Assembly (NCBI GenBank): GCA_963743285.1
Contig: CAVUPF010000011.1
Span: 62,001-126,000 of the forward strand
Direction of reading: 5' to 3'
Source of the DNA: CAVUPF01 sp963743285
Lineage (GTDB): Bacteria > Actinomycetota > Thermoleophilia > Solirubrobacterales > 70-9
Length of the DNA: 64,000 nt
In this document: in pieces, positions 53,341-61,469 of the stretch
How positions within the stretch are numbered: position 1 is the stretch's first letter
Layout: every line of letters starts with the position of its first letter
Notes under the pieces: generated by a model
Seen by the model: the letters and a program-made list of their open reading frames with translations, nothing else
Databases searched by the model: none
What the model was told of the DNA's origin: nothing
Position numbers and translations under genes: made by a program

Positions 53341-54330
53341 TCACCCAGCGCGGCTCGCCGTGGCCGCGAGCTGGCCACAGGCAGCATCTATGTCGCGACC
53401 GCGGGTGAGGCGGACGGTGGCGGTAAGGCGGTGCTCGGCGAGGATCGCGCGGAAGCGCTCGATCTGCTCCGGGGAGGAGCCGTCGTAGGTGCCGGTCGGG
53501 TTATAGGGGATCAGGTTGACCTTGTAGGCGCGTGGGTCGAGAAGGGCGGCGAGCTGGCGTGCATGGGCGGGGCGGTCGTTGACCCCGGCAAGCATCACGT
53601 ACTCGACGAAGACCCTGCGGCGGCGGCGCGCCCCGTAGCGCTCGCAGGCGGCGAGCACCTCGGCCAGCGGGTAGCGGTCGTTGACCGGCATCAGCGAGGA
53701 GCGCAGCTCGTCGTTGGGGGCATGCAGCGAGAGCGCCAGGGAAACCGGCATCTCGCACCGGGCGAGGCGGTCGATGCCCGGCACCCAGCCGACCGTCGAG
53801 ATCGCGGTGCGCCGCTGAGTGACGCCGAGGTCCGGCAGACGCTCGCAGGCCCCGAGCACCGCGTCGAGGTTCATCGTCGGCTCGCCCATCCCCATGAAGA
53901 CGACGTGGTCGATCCTCTCGACCCGTCGAAAGTGCAGCGCCTGGTCGAGGATCTCATCGGTGCTGAGGTTGCGAGCGAACTTCATCTGCCCTGTGGCGCA
54001 GAAGGTGCAGGTCAGCGGGCAGCCCGACTGAGAGGAGAGGCAGGCGGAGCGGCGACCGTCGCGGTATCGCATCAGCACCGCCTCGACCGCTTGCCCGTCG
54101 GCGGTGTGGAAGAGGGCCTTGACCGTACCGTCGTCGGACTTCGCCTCCGTGCTGACCGCGAGCGTCGAGAGCGGCACCAGCTCGGCGAGTCGCTCCCGAA
54201 GCGCCGCCGGCAGGTTGCTCATCTCCTCATAGGACCGTGCCCCGCGCGCGACCCACCTCCACACCTGGGTTGCGCGGTAGTTGGGCTGACCGGCCTCGGT
54301 GAGGGTCCTTGCGAGCAGTGAGCGGTCCAC
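53341..54330 (-). CDS. rlmN: 23S rRNA (adenine(2503)-C(2))-methyltransferase
   Basis: A 329-residue radical-SAM enzyme that methylates A2503 of 23S rRNA, and A37 in some tRNAs. The cluster motif is SGCPLTCTFCATGQMKFARN with the three Cys, followed by FMGMGEPTMNLDAV; the methyl-carrying Cys lies in RGRDIDAACGQLAAT near the C-terminus. Length and domains are complete. Confidence 0.94.
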   Translation of the reverse strand: MDRSLLARTLTEAGQPNYRATQVWRWVARGARSYEEMSNLPAALRERLAELVPLSTLAVSTEAKSDDGTVKALFHTADGQAVEAVLMRYRDGRRSACLSSQSGCPLTCTFCATGQMKFARNLSTDEILDQALHFRRVERIDHVVFMGMGEPTMNLDAVLGACERLPDLGVTQRRTAISTVGWVPGIDRLARCEMPVSLALSLHAPNDELRSSLMPVNDRYPLAEVLAACERYGARRRRRVFVEYVMLAGVNDRPAHARQLAALLDPRAYKVNLIPYNPTGTYDGSSPEQIERFRAILAEHRLTATVRLTRGRDIDAACGQLAATASRAG

Positions 54331-54351
54331 CGGGCGAGTGTACGGCGACAG

Positions 54352-54933
54352 CTATGGCCGCTCGTGGATCTTCTCGCCTCGCTCGAGCATGCCGACGAAC
54401 TTGCGCAGCCGCAGCTGCCGAGTCTCGGGCTTCCTCGCCTCGTTTAGCCGGTAGATGATCGCGTAGCGGTTGGCGCTGTCGAGGGTGGCAAAGAACTCGC
54501 GTGCGGCCGTACTTCGGTCGAGCTCGCGGGCCAGATCGATCGGAAGCTTGGCGCTTCGCTGGCCCTCGTATGCCGACTCCCAGCGACCGTCGGCCCTCGC
54601 AGCCTCCACCTCGGCCAGGCCCGCCGCCCGCATCGCCCCAGCCGCAATCAGCTCTTCGGCCTTGCCGCGGTTGATCCGCGACCACCTCCCACCCGGCCGC
54701 CGCGGCGTGAACCGTTGCAGGAAATGCTTCTCGTCAAAGCGCCGCTTCTGACTGTCGATCCAGCCGAAGCAGAGCGCCAACTCCAGCGCCTCGGTGTAGG
54801 TGACGCTCTTCAGCCCGGACTCCTTCTTGGCGATCTTCAGCCAAATGCCCTGCGAGGTGGCGTGGACTTCTTCCAGCCATGCTTCAAGCTCAACCGGCGA
54901 GACGAAGGGAACAATCGGAAGCTCCTCGGGCAT
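54352..54933 (-). CDS. YdeI/OmpD-associated family protein
   Basis: A 193-residue protein with the family pattern: VSPVELEAWLEEVHATSQGI, TYTEALELALCFGWIDSQKR, TPRRPGGRWSRINRGKAEEL, and a C-terminal LNEARKPETRQLRLRKFVGM segment resembling the bacteriocin-protection (OmdA) half. The role is poorly known. It precedes rlmN by 21 bp on the same strand. Confidence 0.85.
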   Translation of the reverse strand: MPEELPIVPFVSPVELEAWLEEVHATSQGIWLKIAKKESGLKSVTYTEALELALCFGWIDSQKRRFDEKHFLQRFTPRRPGGRWSRINRGKAEELIAAGAMRAAGLAEVEAARADGRWESAYEGQRSAKLPIDLARELDRSTAAREFFATLDSANRYAIIYRLNEARKPETRQLRLRKFVGMLERGEKIHERP

Positions 54934-55028
54934 CGACCCAGATCATCCCCGAACGCCTCAGGCGAGGCACGTCGACGGCTATCGTCACTGACACACGTGC
55001 AATCCCCCTCGGCTCCTAGGAGGCCCAG

Positions 55029-55427
55029 ATGGCAGCGATTCCCACAGCGGCACAGCACCTGCTCGGCGGCAAGAACTTCGCCCACGTCGCAACGGTGATG
55101 GAGGACGGCTCCCCACAGGTGTCACCGGTCTGGGTCGACTCCGAGGACGGGCTGGTCGTCTTCAACACCGCCGAGGGCCGCCTGAAGCCAAAGAACCTGC
55201 GGCGCGACCCACGCGTGGCGATCTCGATCACCAACCCGGAGAACCCCTACGAGAGCCTGCTGATCCGGGGCCGGGCGGTCGAGCTGACCCACGAGGGGGC
55301 CGACGAGCACATCGACGCGCTGGCGAAGCGCTACATGGGCGTCGAGGAGTACCCAATGCGCCAGCCCGGCGAAGTGCGGGTCATCGTCAAGGTCAAGCCG
55401 GAGCGCGTCCAGCACATGGCGCCATAG
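55029..55427 (+). CDS. PPOX-class F420-dependent oxidoreductase
   Basis: A 132-residue split-barrel flavin/deazaflavin-binding protein of the pyridoxamine-5'-phosphate-oxidase-like superfamily. It has NFAHVATVMEDGSPQVSPVW, VVFNTAEGRLKPKNLRRDPR with cofactor-phosphate contacts, and the last strand RVIVKVKPERVQHM. The size and pattern are like Rv1155-type F420 enzymes of actinobacteria. ATG 55029 is preceded by aggaggccc. Confidence 0.85.
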   Translation: MAAIPTAAQHLLGGKNFAHVATVMEDGSPQVSPVWVDSEDGLVVFNTAEGRLKPKNLRRDPRVAISITNPENPYESLLIRGRAVELTHEGADEHIDALAKRYMGVEEYPMRQPGEVRVIVKVKPERVQHMAP

Positions 55428-55448
55428 GCGGCTTCGATCGGATCCGAC

Positions 55449-55907
55449 TCAGCGTCGCATCTGCCTGATGCGGCTGCGGGTGAACCCGAGCCAGGCGCGG
55501 GGACGCCGCACCACGGTCAGCGCCAGCGCCAGCGAGTCGAAGAAGGTGTCGCGCTCGGTCGCGAGGCCGTCCTCGCCGAGCGTGAAGCGATCGACTCCCC
55601 GCCAGGCAACGGGGCCACCAGCCGCGGTTCCCGACGCGGTGAACTCGATCAGGACGCCGTCTTTCGTCGCCCCCCAGCGGTGGACCTCGGCGGTCAGGTC
55701 CGGGATCAGCTCGAAGAGGTCGGCGAAGGCCTGCTTGCCTTCGGCCAGGGTGGTGGTGGTCGGCGCCATCGGCGCCGAGAGCCGCACCCGCTCGGCCAGC
55801 ACGGTGCCGAGTCGCTCCGGCGCCGGCGCCCGCCAGAACTCGGCGAAGCGGCGGACAAAGTCCGCCGCCACCTCCTCCCCCATCCCGTCTTGGCCGGTTG
55901 AGCTCAC
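55449..55907 (-). CDS. NTF2/SnoaL-like protein
   Basis: A 152-residue protein with the cone-shaped NTF2-like pattern: ADFVRRFAEFWRAPAPERLG, then PMAPTTTTLAEGKQAFADLF, then VAWRGVDRFTLGEDGLATER. Family members are cyclases, isomerases or binding proteins. GTG 55907 overlaps the TetR stop (GTGA), so it is translated together with the regulator and probably controlled by it. Confidence 0.75.
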   Translation of the reverse strand: MSSTGQDGMGEEVAADFVRRFAEFWRAPAPERLGTVLAERVRLSAPMAPTTTTLAEGKQAFADLFELIPDLTAEVHRWGATKDGVLIEFTASGTAAGGPVAWRGVDRFTLGEDGLATERDTFFDSLALALTVVRRPRAWLGFTRSRIRQMRR

Positions 55908-56458
55908 GCGGCCACCTCCCTCAGCAGCCGCTCGACCGCGTCGCGCGCATAGTCGAAGACTCGCCGCTCCCCGGACAGCCGGTACCTGGAGTTGGCGCCC
56001 ATGACGACCGCATAGAACTCGAAGGCAAGACGCTGCGGGTCCCCGGCGCCGGCCAGCCGGGCCTGGCGCTCCAACTCGCCGAGCCAGGCATCCAGGGCGG
56101 TGACTATCGCCTCTCGGACCGGCCCCGGTCGGTCGTCGTACTCGGCCGAGGTCGCTGCCCAAAAGCAGCCGCCCGAGTAGGCATCGCGGTCGAGATGGGT
56201 CATATATGCCTCGGCGAGGGCGCGCAGCCGGGGGGCGCCGTCGGGCGCGACAGCGGCGGGCTCGATGACCTCAGCGCTGAAGCGGGCTGCCGCAGCCCCC
56301 ACCGTCGCCAGCTGCAGGTCCTGCTTGGAGCCGAAGTGGGCGAAGATGCCGCTCTTGCTCATCTCCAGCTCGGCGGCGAGGCGTCCGATCGTCAGCCCCT
56401 CGAGGCCCTCGGCGGAGGCAAGGTCGACGGCGCGGTCGAGGATCGCGGCTCGGGTCAC
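55904..56458 (-). CDS. TetR family transcriptional regulator
   Basis: The N-terminal HTH is LTIGRLAAELEMSKSGIFAH followed by FGSKQDLQLATVG; the rest is the helical ligand domain. I place the start at GTG 56458 (VTRAAILDRAVDLASAEGL), before the first helix. The longer option, GTG 56515, would begin inside the palindromic operator and adds the hydrophobic MLFFILTQISAI. It likely represses its own operon and the divergent cupin gene by binding the 16-bp palindrome. Confidence 0.87.
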   Translation of the reverse strand: MTRAAILDRAVDLASAEGLEGLTIGRLAAELEMSKSGIFAHFGSKQDLQLATVGAAAARFSAEVIEPAAVAPDGAPRLRALAEAYMTHLDRDAYSGGCFWAATSAEYDDRPGPVREAIVTALDAWLGELERQARLAGAGDPQRLAFEFYAVVMGANSRYRLSGERRVFDYARDAVERLLREVAA

Positions 56459-56511
56459 GGCGCCCTTGGTGGTCCCGGTGATCGCGCTGATCTGGGTAAG
56501 GATAAAGAAAA

Positions 56512-56527
56512 GCACGAACGTTCGTGC
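56512..56527. promoter_or_regulatory. TetR operator, perfect palindrome
   Basis: gcacgaacgttcgtgc is a perfect 16-bp palindrome in the divergent promoter region between the TetR gene and the cupin gene. TetR dimers often bind such short palindromes, and ACGAACGTTCGT-type cores are common TetR-family sites. Confidence 0.75.
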
Positions 56528-56591
56528 AAAAAATCGACTAGGATCGGGCGCTCAACCCCGACCGGGTATCAGCCCACTTCAAGGAGGACGG

Positions 56592-56987
56592 ATGAGCACC
56601 CACACTGTGAAGAGGATCGACGACATGGAGGCTGTCTTCGGCGGCGGCTTCAAGCGCGCCCGCGCCGAACTCGGCGTCGAATCGTTCGGCATGCAGATCA
56701 TCGACATGCCGCCCAACTACGAGAACTACCCAACGCACGACCATGAGCAGGACGGGCAAGAGGAGGTCTACGTGACGCTGCGCGGCGGCGGTGAGATCGA
56801 GATCGAGGGCGAGCGTTTCCAGCTCGACCCCGACCATGTCGCCAAGGTCGGCCCGGGCATCGGCCGCAAGGTCTGGCCGGGCGATGGGGGAATCCGCCTC
56901 CTCGTCCTCGGTGGCACGGCCGGCGAGGTCTACGAGGCCCCCGACGTCACCAAGCTTGGCGAACCCGACCCGATGGCGGCTGGCTGA
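56592..56987 (+). CDS. Cupin domain protein
   Basis: A 131-residue single-cupin protein: NYENYPTHDHEQDGQEEVYV carries the His-rich metal motif with Glu, and the second motif region is VAKVGPGIGRKVWPGDGGIR. ATG 56592 follows aaggagg. It lies 64 bp from the TetR operator and is probably induced together with the TetR/NTF2-like pair when the ligand is present. Function unknown, enzyme or sensor. Confidence 0.85.
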   Translation: MSTHTVKRIDDMEAVFGGGFKRARAELGVESFGMQIIDMPPNYENYPTHDHEQDGQEEVYVTLRGGGEIEIEGERFQLDPDHVAKVGPGIGRKVWPGDGGIRLLVLGGTAGEVYEAPDVTKLGEPDPMAAG

Positions 56988-56994
56988 AGGACGG

Positions 56995-57192
56995 TCAGGG
57001 GCCGGCGCCGGGCGGCTCACCCGCTGCGCCCCGGTCACGCAGCTCGTGGCCGGGGCAGCTCCTGACCGGGAGGCGCGGATAGCGCGGATAGCGCCGGTCC
57101 GCCCGCGAGCGCTCACAGAGCGAGAACTCCGACCCGCGGGTGTTGGGCACCAGGCGCTGGTAGGTACAGCTATCGCAGAGCCCCCGGTCCAT
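56995..57192 (-). CDS. Small Cys-rich (putative zinc-binding) protein
   Basis: A 65-residue protein: MDRGLCDSCTYQRLVPNTRG, FSLCERSRADRRYPRYPRLP and RSCPGHE. The CxxC, C and C arrangement suggests a zinc-binding knuckle. The conserved-looking YPRYPRLP stretch argues for a real gene. It lies 12 bp after cfa on the same strand order (downstream side) and is convergent with the cupin gene. Confidence 0.6.
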   Translation of the reverse strand: MDRGLCDSCTYQRLVPNTRGSEFSLCERSRADRRYPRYPRLPVRSCPGHELRDRGAAGEPPGAGP

Positions 57193-57204
57193 CTGAGCGG
57201 GACG

Positions 57205-58479
57205 CTAAACGCTGTGGCGGGAGAGCGGCAGCCCCGGCGGGGCGCCGGGGGCGGCCGCCAGCAATTGCTGGACGGAGATGTCGCCGCGCTCGAAGGCCAG
57301 CGCCGAACCGGTCATGTAGAGGCGCCAGATCCGCTCCCGCTCCGCTCCCGCCTCGGCGATCGCCGCGTCGCGGTGGGCTGCGAGGTTCTCGACCCAGCGC
57401 TGCAGGGTCAGCACGTAGTGCTCGCGCAGCGACTCGGCGTCGCGCAGCTCCAGCCCCGCCCGTTCCATCGACTCGACCACCCGGCCGGGCCGATGCAGCT
57501 CCCCGTCGGGGAAGACGTAGCGCCAGATGAAGCTGTCCTCACGGCGCACAGCCGGCGCCAGGCGCACGATCCCGTGATTGAGGATCAAGCCCCCGGGGCG
57601 GACCAGGCAGCACAGCCGCCGCATGTACTCATCCAGGCGCGCCACCCCCACGTGCTCATACATCCCGACGCTGGCGATCTTGTCGTAGGGGCCATCGTCG
57701 ATCTCTCTGTAGTCCTGGATGCGCACCTCGCAGCGATGCTCCACCCCGGCTTCGCGAATCCGGCGCCGCGCCAGCCTTGCCTGGGGATCTGAGAGCGTGA
57801 TGCCAACCGCACGGACGCCGTGGCGAGTCGCGGCGTGGATGATCAGCGACCCCCAGCCACAACCAACATCGAGCAATCTCTCCCCCGCCGCCAAACGCAG
57901 CTTGCGGCAGATCACCTCGAGCTTGCGCTTCTGCGCCTCCTCCAAGCTGTCATCGCGGGAGGCAAAGTACGCGCACGAGTAGACCATGCTCGGCCCCAAG
58001 ACCATGCGGTAGAAGTCGTTGGAGACGTCGTAGTGGTGGCGGACGGCGTCGCGATCGCGGTGCAGGGAGTGCAGGTGCCCCCCGAGGTGCGCCTCGCCTA
58101 CCGGCGGCGCGGGGCGGTGGAGGCGGAGCGCGCCGGCGCGAGCGGCGGCGAGCGCCGAGGCGAGCTTGTCACCGAGGTCGAGGCGAAGGTCCCCGAACCT
58201 GTCGCCAGCCCTCAATGCCCGCTCAAGGTCGCCATCGATGTCGAGGTCACCGGCCACCCAGGCCCGGCCCAGGCCGAGCTGGTTGGGAGCGGTGGCTAGA
58301 TAGGCGAGCGCGCGCGAATCGCGGACCAAGAGCGTGTCGCCAGTCCCCTTGCCCTGCTCGGGCCGCAGCTCGCTTCCGTCCCAGAAGCGCACGGCGAACG
58401 GGATACCGCCCGAGAGGCGGCCCTCAAGTCGCGCCGCAAGCGGCGCGAAGCGATTGGCAACGCCGCCAGTACTTTGCAT
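57205..58479 (-). CDS. cfa: Cyclopropane-fatty-acyl-phospholipid synthase family methyltransferase
   Basis: A 424-residue S-adenosylmethionine enzyme that modifies unsaturated membrane lipids. The N-terminal lipid-binding domain spans residues 1-120; the catalytic domain has HHYDVSNDFYRMVLGPSMVY and SCAYF, the SAM loop LLDVGCGWGSL, and VGMYEHVG. Cyclopropanation or mid-chain methylation are both possible activities. The start ATG 58479 begins MQSTGGVANRFAPLAARLEG. Confidence 0.9.
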   Translation of the reverse strand: MQSTGGVANRFAPLAARLEGRLSGGIPFAVRFWDGSELRPEQGKGTGDTLLVRDSRALAYLATAPNQLGLGRAWVAGDLDIDGDLERALRAGDRFGDLRLDLGDKLASALAAARAGALRLHRPAPPVGEAHLGGHLHSLHRDRDAVRHHYDVSNDFYRMVLGPSMVYSCAYFASRDDSLEEAQKRKLEVICRKLRLAAGERLLDVGCGWGSLIIHAATRHGVRAVGITLSDPQARLARRRIREAGVEHRCEVRIQDYREIDDGPYDKIASVGMYEHVGVARLDEYMRRLCCLVRPGGLILNHGIVRLAPAVRREDSFIWRYVFPDGELHRPGRVVESMERAGLELRDAESLREHYVLTLQRWVENLAAHRDAAIAEAGAERERIWRLYMTGSALAFERGDISVQQLLAAAPGAPPGLPLSRHSV

Positions 58480-58520
58480 CCGCCTCCTAAGGTTACCCAG
58501 GCGGCAAGGTGTGAAACCCC

Positions 58521-58548
58521 CATGGAGGCCACATCATGGAGGCCACAT
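58521..58548 (+). repeat. Tandem 14-bp duplication in a leader
   Basis: catggaggccacat occurs twice back to back (58521-58534 and 58535-58548). Each copy contains ATGGAGG, so the duplication places two ggagg ribosome-binding segments before the ATG at 58547. Confidence 0.85.
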
Positions 58549-58704
58549 GACAGAGCAGATGATCACCCTGACGATCCCGCGAGCCGATGCAGAGGTTCTG
58601 CTGGGAGTGCTCTCCTCGGAGCGCTATAACGCAGCGGTCGGGCGGTCTGCGAGGCAGTCCGCAGGCAACTCGACGAGAAGCTCGGCGACCTGGCTGGCAA
58701 TTAG
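58547..58704 (+). pseudogene. Small frameshifted ORF
   Basis: From ATG 58547 the frame gives MTEQMITLTIPRADAEVLLG and VLSSERYNAAVGR; after one missing base near 58643-58645 the adjacent frame continues VCEAVRRQLDEKLGDLAGN and stops at 58704. The combined 52-residue product is a plausible strand-plus-helices protein, while the unshifted frame becomes Ser/Arg-rich and runs to 58723. Either a recent frameshift or an alternative real C-terminus. No family recognised. Confidence 0.45.
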
Positions 58705-58732
58705 CCGCCTCGCTGGCGGCTAGCTTTGGTCT

Positions 58733-60859
58733 GTGAACCCGACCGCGACCCTGTTCGACACCGATGAGGCGGCCTACTCGGGCACGGTCGAGGTGCTGGG
58801 CGTCATCTTCCGGGCGGAGGACGACGGCTACGCGGTGCTGGAGGTCCAAGACGCGGAGTCTTGCGAGAGCTTTGCGCTGATCGGCCCGGTCGCCCACCTG
58901 GGCGCCGGTGACCGGGCCGAGGTGAGTGGCGATTGGCAGACGCACTCCCGCTACGGGCGCCAGCTTCGCGCCCAGGGCGCGCTGCCACTCGACCCCGCCG
59001 ACCGCAAGGGGCAGATCGCCTATCTCACCTCGCTGCGCCACATCGGGCCCGCCCGCGCGGAGCGGCTGGTCGAGGAGCACGGCGAGGGAGTGCTGAGGAC
59101 GATCGCCGCCGACCCGGCTGGGGTGTTCGGCTCGCTGAGCGGGGTCAGCGCCAAGCAGGCGAGCGCCGCGGCCGATTCCTGGCACGCGAGCCGCGCCGTG
59201 CGCGACCTGCACGTCCAGCTGGCGCCGCACGGACTGGCGCACCTCGCCGCGCCGATCCACGCCCGCTACGGCGAGCGGTCGATGGCGGTCCTGCACGAGG
59301 ACCCCTATCGGCTGACCGAGGTCGAAGGGGTCGGCTTTGCGCGTGCCGACAAGATCGCGCTGGGCGCCGGCGTGCCGCCGGAGTCCGACCGCCGCGCCCA
59401 GGCCGCCGCGGCCTTCGTCCTCGGCGAGGCCGAGCAGCAGGGGCACACCTTCCTGCCGCTCGCCGAGCTGGCCCGCCGCGCCGCGAAGCTGCTCGGCCTC
59501 GCTCCGGACCCCGATGTGCTGATCGCAGCTCGCGGCCTACTCGCCGAGGAGGGGCGCGTCTATCGCCAGCCAACCCACACCCGCGAGATCGCCGTGGCCA
59601 AAACGCTGCGCTCCCGCGCCGGCGCCGGGCCCCACCTCGACCACCAGCCCGCCGTCGAGAACCCAGACGGTGAGCTCACCGAGGAGCAGTGGGCGGCGGT
59701 CCGCGGCGCCTTCGCCTCGCGTGTCTCGGTGCTGACCGGCGGGCCAGGGGTCGGCAAGACCGTCTGCACCCAAGCGATCGTCACCGAGGCGGAGGCCGCC
59801 AAGGCGACCATTGCCCTCTGCGCTCCGACCGGCCGCGCAGCGCGGCGCCTCGAGGAGGCAACCGGTCACGAGGCGCAGACGATCCACCGAATGCTCGAGT
59901 GGATGCCCGGCCGCGACCCCACTTACAGGCCCGCTCACCCCCTCCCCGCCGATCTCGTCATCGTCGATGAGGCCTCAATGCTGAACCTGCGCCTGCTCGA
60001 GGTCCTGCTCGACGGGCTGGCCGAGTCGACCCACGTCGTCTTAGTCGGCGACGCGGACCAGCTGCCGCCAATCGGCGCCGGCAAGCCGTTCGAGGACCTG
60101 ATCGCGGCGGGGGTCGCGCCGGTGGTGCGGCTCAACCAGATCTTCCGCCGCGCGGCGCAGTCGATGATCACGACCGCCGCCCACGAGATCAACCAGGGCC
60201 GGGCGCCGCACCTGCGGCCCAAAGCAGGCCAGGAACACGACTTTTTCTTCATCGACCGGCCGAACCCGGAGCGGGCGCTGGAAACGGTGGTGGAAGTGGT
60301 TGCCGAGCGGGCGCCGAAGCGCTTCGGCATCGACCCGATTCGCGAGGTGCAGGTGCTGGCGCCGATGTATAAGGGGGCGGTCGGGATCGAGGCTCTCAAC
60401 GAGCGCCTGCAGGCGCGACTCAATCCGAGCGGCAGGCCGGCACTGAACGGGCGTTTCCGGATCGGCGACCGCCTGATCCAGACCCGCAACTCCCACGAGC
60501 TGGGCCTGATGAACGGCTCGATCGTCTTCCTGCGCTCCGAGGACCCCGAGGAGGAGGCGATCCTGGTCGACAAAGACGATGGCGGCTCCCTGGTGATCCC
60601 CTACAGAGAGACGGCGACCCTGCGCCTCGCCTACGCGATCTCCGTCCACAAGGCACAGGGCTGCGAGGTGCCGGTCGTGGTCGGTGTCTGCCACCGCTCC
60701 CACGCGCGGATGCTCACCCGCCCGCTCCTCTACACCGCGATCACTCGCGCCCGCAACAGCTGCGTGCTGGTCGGGGACCCGGCCGCACTGGCGATCGCGG
60801 TGCGCCGCGACGACAGCGGCGCTCGACACTCCGGGCTGGCGGAGCGGCTGCGGGGATAG
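58733..60859 (+). CDS. recD2: RecD2-type ATP-dependent DNA helicase
   Basis: A 708-residue SF1B 5'-3' helicase acting in DNA repair without RecBC. The N-terminal domain has an OB-like strand set (residues 18-80) and helix-hairpin-helix segments (LRHIGPARAERLVEEHGEG). The helicase core has Walker A LTGGPGVGKTVCTQAI (~336), Walker B DLVIVDEASMLNL (~407), VVLVGDADQLPPIGAGKPF, and motif VI region AYAISVHKAQGCEVPVVV. The start is GTG 58733. Confidence 0.93.
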   Translation: MNPTATLFDTDEAAYSGTVEVLGVIFRAEDDGYAVLEVQDAESCESFALIGPVAHLGAGDRAEVSGDWQTHSRYGRQLRAQGALPLDPADRKGQIAYLTSLRHIGPARAERLVEEHGEGVLRTIAADPAGVFGSLSGVSAKQASAAADSWHASRAVRDLHVQLAPHGLAHLAAPIHARYGERSMAVLHEDPYRLTEVEGVGFARADKIALGAGVPPESDRRAQAAAAFVLGEAEQQGHTFLPLAELARRAAKLLGLAPDPDVLIAARGLLAEEGRVYRQPTHTREIAVAKTLRSRAGAGPHLDHQPAVENPDGELTEEQWAAVRGAFASRVSVLTGGPGVGKTVCTQAIVTEAEAAKATIALCAPTGRAARRLEEATGHEAQTIHRMLEWMPGRDPTYRPAHPLPADLVIVDEASMLNLRLLEVLLDGLAESTHVVLVGDADQLPPIGAGKPFEDLIAAGVAPVVRLNQIFRRAAQSMITTAAHEINQGRAPHLRPKAGQEHDFFFIDRPNPERALETVVEVVAERAPKRFGIDPIREVQVLAPMYKGAVGIEALNERLQARLNPSGRPALNGRFRIGDRLIQTRNSHELGLMNGSIVFLRSEDPEEEAILVDKDDGGSLVIPYRETATLRLAYAISVHKAQGCEVPVVVGVCHRSHARMLTRPLLYTAITRARNSCVLVGDPAALAIAVRRDDSGARHSGLAERLRG

Positions 60860-60908
60860 GCCCATAGCCGCACCGGGTGGCGTCGACGGTGTCTCAGAGA
60901 CTACGTCG

Positions 60909-61451
60909 ATGAGCAAACCGCTCGCAGTTCTAGGCGCCGGCGGCGGCGGTGTCAGCCTCTTCTCCCCGCAGCGTCCCTGGTGGCAGCACGGTCCTGGGAT
61001 GCGCCGATACCCCAGCGGCCGCCTCGTCCCCGAGATCTCCGGCCTCGCCGACGTGATTCCCGGCTACGCGATTTACTGCACCGCCCCCGAATGCGCGGCA
61101 TTAGATCAGCCCAATCGCGGCTGGGTGACGATCGGCGGCACCAGCGCCGCGACGCCGCTGATGGCCGGCGGCGTCGCGCTCACCGACCACTACGCGGCGC
61201 GCCCTCGCCAGCCCGAGCTCGGCTTCCTCAACCCGCTGCTGTACAGGCTCGGTGACGGCAGGTCGAGACGTAGCGTCTTTCGCGACGTGACCAGGGGGAA
61301 CAACGACCTCGGCCGGCTCACCCCAGCCGACGCCGGCGGCGGGCGCCCACTCGGCTGCTGCTCCGCGACCCCCGGCGATGACTTCGCCACCGGCTGGGGC
61401 TCACTCCAGGTGCAGGGCTTCTCCAAGGCTGCGGCACAAGCGGCGCGCTAG
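60909..61451 (+). pseudogene. C-terminal part of a sedolisin (S53) peptidase
   Basis: The 180-codon frame begins SKPLAVLGAGGGGVSLFSPQ and continues RPWWQHGPGM, EISGLADVIPGYAIYC, then IGGTSAATPLMAGGVALTDH with the catalytic Ser, and FRDVTRGNNDLG with the calcium-site Asp, ending DDFATGWGSLQVQGF. Sedolisins have the catalytic Glu and Asp roughly 200 residues before the Ser, plus a pro-domain and signal. All of that is missing, so the gene is 5'-truncated by the RecD2 gene side. Inactive relic. Confidence 0.75.
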
Positions 61452-61469
61452 CCAGCGGGTCGGCGAGTC

